DNA from: Anaerolineae bacterium | Lineage (GTDB): Bacteria > Chloroflexota > Anaerolineae > JAFGEY01 | Reading direction: 5' to 3' | DNA length: 56,697 bases | Assembly (NCBI GenBank): GCA_016931365.1 | Contig: JAFGEY010000219.1 | Location: 1 to 56,697 of the forward strand | Shown here: positions 52,102-56,697 of the stretch, piece after piece | Layout: every line of letters begins with the position of its first letter | How positions within the stretch are numbered: the first letter of the stretch is position 1 | Notes under the pieces: model-generated | What the model saw: only the letters and a program-made list of their open reading frames with translations | Told to the model about the DNA's origin: nothing | The model's database searches: none | Position numbers and translations under genes: made by a program

Positions 52102-53796
52102 TTATGCAGACTGCTTTTCCTCCGGAATAGCCAGACTAACAACCAGGTCTTCCAAATCCAGCGCCTGCCGCATCTGTTCGGCTGCCGTGCGCAGCATCGC
52201 TTCCATATCCAGCGTCTCACGGATGCGCCCGGATACTTCGCCGATCACTCGCTCGCGCGCCGCTGTACGTTGGGTCTCACGATACAGACGAGCACGTTCC
52301 ATCGACGCACTCAATTGCTCAGCTAACGTCTGCGTCATCTCAATCTCTTCCGCTGTCCAGCCCTGGGCTTTATATCCGTTCAACACACCAACGACTTGTC
52401 CTCCAACCTGAAGGGGCACAGCCAATCGTGTCCGATCGGATTCGTTCAAAACTGCCTTTGCGCTCTGCATAGCCGCTTCCATCTCCGGCAACCAACCCGT
52501 CCAGGCCGAAGAGACGGCTTGAGCCGTGCTGAGATATCCCAACTCGGTTTGTCCACTCAACAAGCGCGACCACATCTCACGAGTCAATTCTCCACGGGCA
52601 CGCCGTTCCGCATCAACGCTCTCTTGCGTCTTGAGAAAAAGTTGGGCATTGTCGATCGCCAACGCGACTTGATCAGCCAGCGATTGCAAGACCTCCGCAT
52701 CTTCGGCGCTAAAGGCTGCCGGCTCCCTGCTTTGAACATCCAACGCACCAATGATCTTGTTATGCACGCGAAGCGGAAGTGTCACTGCTGAGTGTGTCTC
52801 TGGCAAATCCGGGTTGTTGAAGAAAACCGAATCCTCGCCGACATCCAGAGTAATGCGCAACTCACCATGATCGGTGACATAGCCTACCGTACCCTGTTGT
52901 CCCACACGCAGCCTGTGCCCTCGCGCTAACATACGCTGCCCCCCTTCGCTTGAAGCAGACTGCAAAACGGCCCACTCGCCCGTCGAGTCCAGCAAAAACG
53001 CCCCGGCGTGATAGAAACCAAACTGCTCGCTGATTAGATTGACCACACGCGCGAGCAATGACCGCGGGTCCTGCAACATCGCCGCATCTCGCGCGACAGA
53101 AGCAGTAGCCTCCAGGTAACGCGTCCGGCGCTCCAGTTCTTGCGTTTGCTTGACCAGCGCATCACGGTTGGCTTGCAGGTCAGCATTCATCGTGCGCAAT
53201 ACAGAAGCGGCATCTCGCACCCGCACAAATCCGGTCGATATACTGCGTACAGCAACGTGCATCATAGTTGCGGCCAACCCTATTGTGATAACCAGCACAA
53301 ATAAATCACCAAGCCGAACTTGAGGCGGGAGAGATACGGCGAGCAGGCCACTCACCTCAGCGCCATAAAATCCCACCGCCGCCAACACGCTCAATGTGCC
53401 AAATACGATGACGCCCCGTGTGCTCAACAGCAAGCCGGCAAGCGCAACCACCAAAAAATAACCGGTGATACTGGAACCTCGCAGGCCAGTCTCCGAAAAA
53501 TAAACCAAGGCCGTGATACTCGCCCATAGTACGAACGACAAGAGCAAGCTCACCAACTGAGTGCGGCCTCGGTTTGCGACAAACCGCAACCAAACAATGA
53601 CCGCACACAAGATAATGCCAAAAACTGAATTAAGTAACCACTCAGCGGGTTCAACAACGATCATTGCTGCCGACCCCACAAACGTGGCCAGAAAGAGCAT
53701 GATCAAGACCACGCCGAGCAAAGCCGCGACACGCGTCCTTTCTTCATCGTCCTCAAAAACTGGTGGCACGAGGAATTTCCTGATCTTGTCCTGCAT
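52102..53796 (-). CDS. Six-helix membrane double-GAF sensor ('PPVFEDDE' type)
   Basis: 564 residues; AGGA is seven bases before the ATG. The N-terminus 'KFLVPPVFEDDEERTRVAAL' is the clearest example of the subfamily motif. About six membrane helices lie at ~28-190, with a coiled coil at ~195-235. GAF1 is ~245-400 ('NPDLPETHSAVTLPLRVHN'), the linker 'RGELTREMWSRLL', GAF2 ~440-510 ('VVGVLNGYKAQG') and the shared tail ~515-553. No output domain. It follows the second dCache sensor by 21 bases. The order binding protein, dCache sensor, six-helix sensor is thus repeated in the window. Confidence 0.92.
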   Translation of the reverse strand: MQDKIRKFLVPPVFEDDEERTRVAALLGVVLIMLFLATFVGSAAMIVVEPAEWLLNSVFGIILCAVIVWLRFVANRGRTQLVSLLLSFVLWASITALVYFSETGLRGSSITGYFLVVALAGLLLSTRGVIVFGTLSVLAAVGFYGAEVSGLLAVSLPPQVRLGDLFVLVITIGLAATMMHVAVRSISTGFVRVRDAASVLRTMNADLQANRDALVKQTQELERRTRYLEATASVARDAAMLQDPRSLLARVVNLISEQFGFYHAGAFLLDSTGEWAVLQSASSEGGQRMLARGHRLRVGQQGTVGYVTDHGELRITLDVGEDSVFFNNPDLPETHSAVTLPLRVHNKIIGALDVQSREPAAFSAEDAEVLQSLADQVALAIDNAQLFLKTQESVDAERRARGELTREMWSRLLSGQTELGYLSTAQAVSSAWTGWLPEMEAAMQSAKAVLNESDRTRLAVPLQVGGQVVGVLNGYKAQGWTAEEIEMTQTLAEQLSASMERARLYRETQRTAARERVIGEVSGRIRETLDMEAMLRTAAEQMRQALDLEDLVVSLAIPEEKQSA

Positions 53797-53817
53797 TCCG
53801 GCATCCTTTCCTGGGCC

Positions 53818-55929
53818 CTAGTCCGAATCCAACCCTGGTTGTTCAGGCATCAACAGACGAACGCCTAACTCGTCTATGCCAAGAGCCCGACGAATTTCGC
53901 TAACTGCCGTCTTGAGCACATCCTCCAACTCCAGCGGCTCGCGAATGCGCCCGGTCACTTCACCGATCACCCGCTCGCGCGCCGCCGTGCGTTGGGTATC
54001 CTGATACAATCGCGCGCTTTCCAGGGCCACGTTCAACTGCTCGGTCATCGCTGCCAACAGGTTGATCTCTTCCTGCGTCCATTGGGTGCCGTCGGGTTTG
54101 CGGCCATCGATCACGCCGATCACCTGGTCGCGCACCTTGATCGGGATCGCCAGCGTCGATGTATCACTTGAGCCGGGCACAACCTGGCCCGTGTGCAGCG
54201 CGGTCTCCATTTCCGGCCGCCAGACATCGACTGACTGCACAGTGCTCTGTCTATCGCTCATAAAGCCCAGGTCAGTCCGGGCCTGAAGCAGGTTTTGCCA
54301 CGCAGCCTGGGTCAACTCGCCATAGGCGCGGCGCTCAGATTCGAGGCTGTCCTGAACTTGCTGGAACAAACGCGCATTGCGTACGGCATTGGCGATCTGG
54401 TCGGCGACAGTCTGCATCACCGAAACATCTTCCTCGGTGAAAAATGCCTCCTGCGTACTCTGCACGGTCATCGCGCCGATGACTTGGCCTCCCGCGCGCA
54501 GCGGTAGAGCCAACTCGGAGCGCGTCTCGGGCAGGTCGGGGTTGTCGAAACGGACTGCTGCCTCACCGACATCGAGTTGGATGTCGGCCTGACCGCTGAG
54601 CACGCAGCGCCCAATCATCGATTCCCCACCAACGCGCAGCCGGTGATTGCGGGCCAGCATTGCCCGCCCGGCTTCACCGGTGCCGGCGCGCAACAAGGCA
54701 TATTCGCCCGTTTGGTCGGCCAAGAACAAACCCACATAGTACAAATTGAACCGCTCTCGCACCAACTCGACGACCTGAGGCAACAACTCGTCAATATCCA
54801 GCACCGATGTCGTCGCGCGCGACACTTCAGCCGCAGTGAGCAGCCCCTGCGTGCGTTCGGCCACACGCCGCTCAAGGCCGGCCAGCGTCTCGCGCAACTG
54901 CGTTGTCATCTGGTTAAAGGCCAAGGCCAGGGTAGCAATCTCGTCCTGCTGCCCAGCCACACTGGCCTGGCGTGACAGGTCGCCCGCGCTGATCGCCTGG
55001 GCCGTCGCAGCCAAATCGTCGATCGGGCGCACGATCTGGCGCACTACCAGAACGCCCAACCCTACGGCAATTGCCAAGACAACCACGATCAGCATAGCCA
55101 CGATCAGCACGGTGTTGAACGCCAAGGCCAATGCTTCGGTCACCGCCCTCTCGGCGACGATGGCCAGGGTCTGATCGCCCAATCGAACCCTGTCTACAGC
55201 CAGCACCACATTATTGCCGCCTAGTCCCGTCTGAAAAGCATTCTGTTCAGGCGGGCTAAAACGCGCACCAGCTAACACGACGGACGGGTTGCGATGAGCA
55301 ACAATGCGGCTCTGAGCATCGACAATATAAATATTTTCGCCTTCGCCGATCTCCAAGCCGGCAATCAGATCCCAGACCGGTTTGAAACGAATGGTGGATA
55401 CGAGCACACCTGCGGCTGTTCCGCTACGCACATCGTACAAAGGCACCGAGATCGTCATCAGGGGTTGGCGCGTCGTCTCATCGAAGCGCACCGGCCCATA
55501 GTAAGTGCTGCCACTCGCTATGGGTTTCGTAAACTCGTCTGCCTCCGCGCGGCTGCCCAGGTCGGACTCGACGAACACCTGCAGGCGCGACAGATGCACT
55601 CGCTCTTGCCCTTCACTATCTAGCAAGATCAACTCGTCAAAACCGCGCTCGTAAGACAACAACTCGGATAGCAGGCTCGTCTGCTGGTCACGGTCCAAAT
55701 CCTGCAAGCCCTGCACTTGGCTGACTACACGCAGTTCGCTTTCCAAGCTCTGAAGAAAAGCAGCCACCTGCGTTGAAACACGCTGCGCCACCTGCCGTTG
55801 TTGGACGATCGCTTGCTGTCGCTGAACACTAAAGCTCTGCCAGGCCAACACCACGCCAACCAGCAACAGCGGCCCGACGGCCAAGACAATAAACGCGAGA
55901 TTCAATCGACTGCGAATGCTGTTTCTCAT
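53818..55929 (-). CDS. dCache/HAMP/double-GAF sensor without output domain (copy 2)
   Basis: 703 residues from ATG 55929, with AGGA eight bases upstream; the open frame to 56001 has no ribosome site. TM1 is ~10-31, the extracytoplasmic dCache-type domain ~32-272 ('YYGPVRFDETTRQPLMTISV', 'NIYIVDAQSRIVAHRNPSVV'), TM2 ~275-300 and HAMP ~300-352. GAF1 is ~380-535, the linker 'YGELTQAAWQNLL', GAF2 ~575-655 ('VIGVIDGRKPDG') and the shared tail ~660-695. Against copy 1, GAF1 differs at only about a dozen of some 130 residues, while the outer domain has diverged clearly. The substrate-binding protein gene upstream is 142 bases away. No output domain. Confidence 0.93.
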   Translation of the reverse strand: MRNSIRSRLNLAFIVLAVGPLLLVGVVLAWQSFSVQRQQAIVQQRQVAQRVSTQVAAFLQSLESELRVVSQVQGLQDLDRDQQTSLLSELLSYERGFDELILLDSEGQERVHLSRLQVFVESDLGSRAEADEFTKPIASGSTYYGPVRFDETTRQPLMTISVPLYDVRSGTAAGVLVSTIRFKPVWDLIAGLEIGEGENIYIVDAQSRIVAHRNPSVVLAGARFSPPEQNAFQTGLGGNNVVLAVDRVRLGDQTLAIVAERAVTEALALAFNTVLIVAMLIVVVLAIAVGLGVLVVRQIVRPIDDLAATAQAISAGDLSRQASVAGQQDEIATLALAFNQMTTQLRETLAGLERRVAERTQGLLTAAEVSRATTSVLDIDELLPQVVELVRERFNLYYVGLFLADQTGEYALLRAGTGEAGRAMLARNHRLRVGGESMIGRCVLSGQADIQLDVGEAAVRFDNPDLPETRSELALPLRAGGQVIGAMTVQSTQEAFFTEEDVSVMQTVADQIANAVRNARLFQQVQDSLESERRAYGELTQAAWQNLLQARTDLGFMSDRQSTVQSVDVWRPEMETALHTGQVVPGSSDTSTLAIPIKVRDQVIGVIDGRKPDGTQWTQEEINLLAAMTEQLNVALESARLYQDTQRTAARERVIGEVTGRIREPLELEDVLKTAVSEIRRALGIDELGVRLLMPEQPGLDSD
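54325..54965 (-). repeat. Near-identical GAF-coding segment, copy 2
   Basis: Counterpart of 49200-49840 at a constant 5125-base offset. It covers GAF1 and the HAMP end of the second dCache sensor. Differences are scattered and mostly synonymous or conservative by eye. Confidence 0.75.
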
Positions 55930-56071
55930 ACTTCTTTTCCTAACCCACAAGTCAGCGCCAAACGGGATTTTCGCCTTGCCAGATTCCTGCCCCGAACGCA
56001 AGAGCCTGCCTGGTGAGGTTTTAATTCAAATTGGCTCGCCCGATCATCGATCGGCTGATATCCAGATCAAC

Positions 56072-56697
56072 TCAGCGAATGACGGTGGCCGCCTGCCGCA
56101 AGATGTCGTCCGAAATCTCCAACCCAATCGTCTGGGCTGTCTTCAGGTTGATGCTCAAGAACAATTCTGGCGTTTCGATCGGCAAATCGGCCGGGGCCGC
56201 TCCCTTGAGAATCTGATCGGCCAGCCTGGCGGCCTGTCCGCCCACTGCAGCCGGGCTAAAGCCAAAGGTAAACAATGCCCCTTCCTCAGTCGGCTCACCC
56301 CCTGGTGGAACTGCCAGGGGCAGTTTGCGCGCCAGTGCCGCTTTGGCCCAATCGCTTCGACGACCTGCATTTAGACTGTCGGTGACCATAAAGAGGGCAT
56401 CTACATCCGCCGGAATGTTTGCTATCGCCTCAGTGACTTGATCGGCGCTCCGGGTCTCAACAACCACCAGCTCGACACCCAGCTTGGGAGCGACCTGCTC
56501 CAACTGCGCCAGAGCCAGCTTTCCGCTCGTATCATCCGGGTTGTACGGCACATAAACGCGCTTGACGTGCGGTACAATTTTCGTTAGCCATTCCAGCTTG
56601 ACACCCTCTCCTAAAGAGGATTCCACGCCGGTCATGTTACCCCCCGGACGTTCCGCGCTCGCCACGATGCCAGCCCCTACCGGATTGATCACGACCG
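56072..56697 (-). CDS. ABC-type substrate-binding protein, C-terminal part (5' end outside window)
   Basis: The last ~208 residues of a second ABC_sub_bind family protein. The frame is still open at the right edge (the codon before the GTG at 56692 is Val), so the N-terminus and any signal peptide are not visible. Family marks are 'VINPVGAGIVASAERPGG', 'GNMTGV', 'RVYVPYNPDD', 'GALFTFGFSPAAVG' and the closing 'INLKTAQTIGLEISDDIL'. It is homologous to the lipoprotein at 50941-51933 but clearly divergent. It precedes a dCache-HAMP-GAF sensor gene by 142 bases, as the first one does. The gap 55930-56071 holds no clear signal. Confidence 0.9.
   Translation of the reverse strand, partial: VVINPVGAGIVASAERPGGNMTGVESSLGEGVKLEWLTKIVPHVKRVYVPYNPDDTSGKLALAQLEQVAPKLGVELVVVETRSADQVTEAIANIPADVDALFMVTDSLNAGRRSDWAKAALARKLPLAVPPGGEPTEEGALFTFGFSPAAVGGQAARLADQILKGAAPADLPIETPELFLSINLKTAQTIGLEISDDILRQAATVIR

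Noticed and set aside
7165..55929. Hidden kinase domains in the other GAF proteins
   Set aside because: I read each C-terminus: no H-box, N-box, G-box or GGDEF/EAL motif precedes the stops. Each ends in the shared tail.

Overview
The window looks like a chromosomal stretch from a member of the Chloroflexota, most likely an Anaerolineae- or Caldilineae-type bacterium. This rests on moderately high GC, multi-GAF/PAS proteins with 'NPxLPxTRSE' GAF motifs, and six-helix sensors opening with a 'PPxFEDDE' motif. The placement is from memory of family style and has not been checked by a search.

Left edge (1-2311): the 3' end of an isoleucyl-tRNA synthetase gene and a strong terminator. Next come a membrane-anchored TPR/SH3-like protein on the plus strand and a convergent EamA/DMT transporter. 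From base 1370 to the end of the window every gene is on the minus strand.

Signalling locus (2373-56697, read right to left): an almost unbroken array of 20 GAF-domain proteins. Nineteen of them end without any kinase, cyclase, phosphatase, DNA-binding or methyl-accepting domain. Their inputs differ: dCache-type periplasmic domains with HAMP, several six-helix membrane domains, cytoplasmic LacI-type sugar-binding-like domains, long PAS chains, and soluble HAMP-like helices. Their outputs look the same. A GAF pair is joined by a helix with an 'REAW'-type motif and followed by a roughly 45-residue tail resembling the first helix and strand of another GAF domain. The only histidine kinase (4053-7103) is at the promoter-distal end. 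It is followed after 15 bases by a threonine synthase fused to a CheY-like receiver domain (2373-4037). An orphan ParA ATPase and a small SpoIIAA/STAS-SEC14-like protein are embedded in the array. Two ABC-type substrate-binding proteins, with no permease or ATPase gene, each precede a dCache-HAMP-GAF gene.

Working model (inference): many sensors with varied inputs and a common tail assemble with each other and with one hybrid kinase, possibly positioned by the ParA. The kinase would phosphorylate its own receiver and/or the receiver on the threonine synthase, tying environmental or amino-acid signals to amino-acid metabolism. Junctions inside the array are short or overlapping (ATGA, TAATG, 8-base overlaps), so large parts are probably co-transcribed. 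The clearest breaks are at 41589-41818 (a palindromic repeat element), 50805-50940 (a REP-like repeat), 51934-52101 and 55930-56071. No gene-free stretch exceeds 300 bases. I saw no tRNA, rRNA, CRISPR array, insertion sequence or phage gene.
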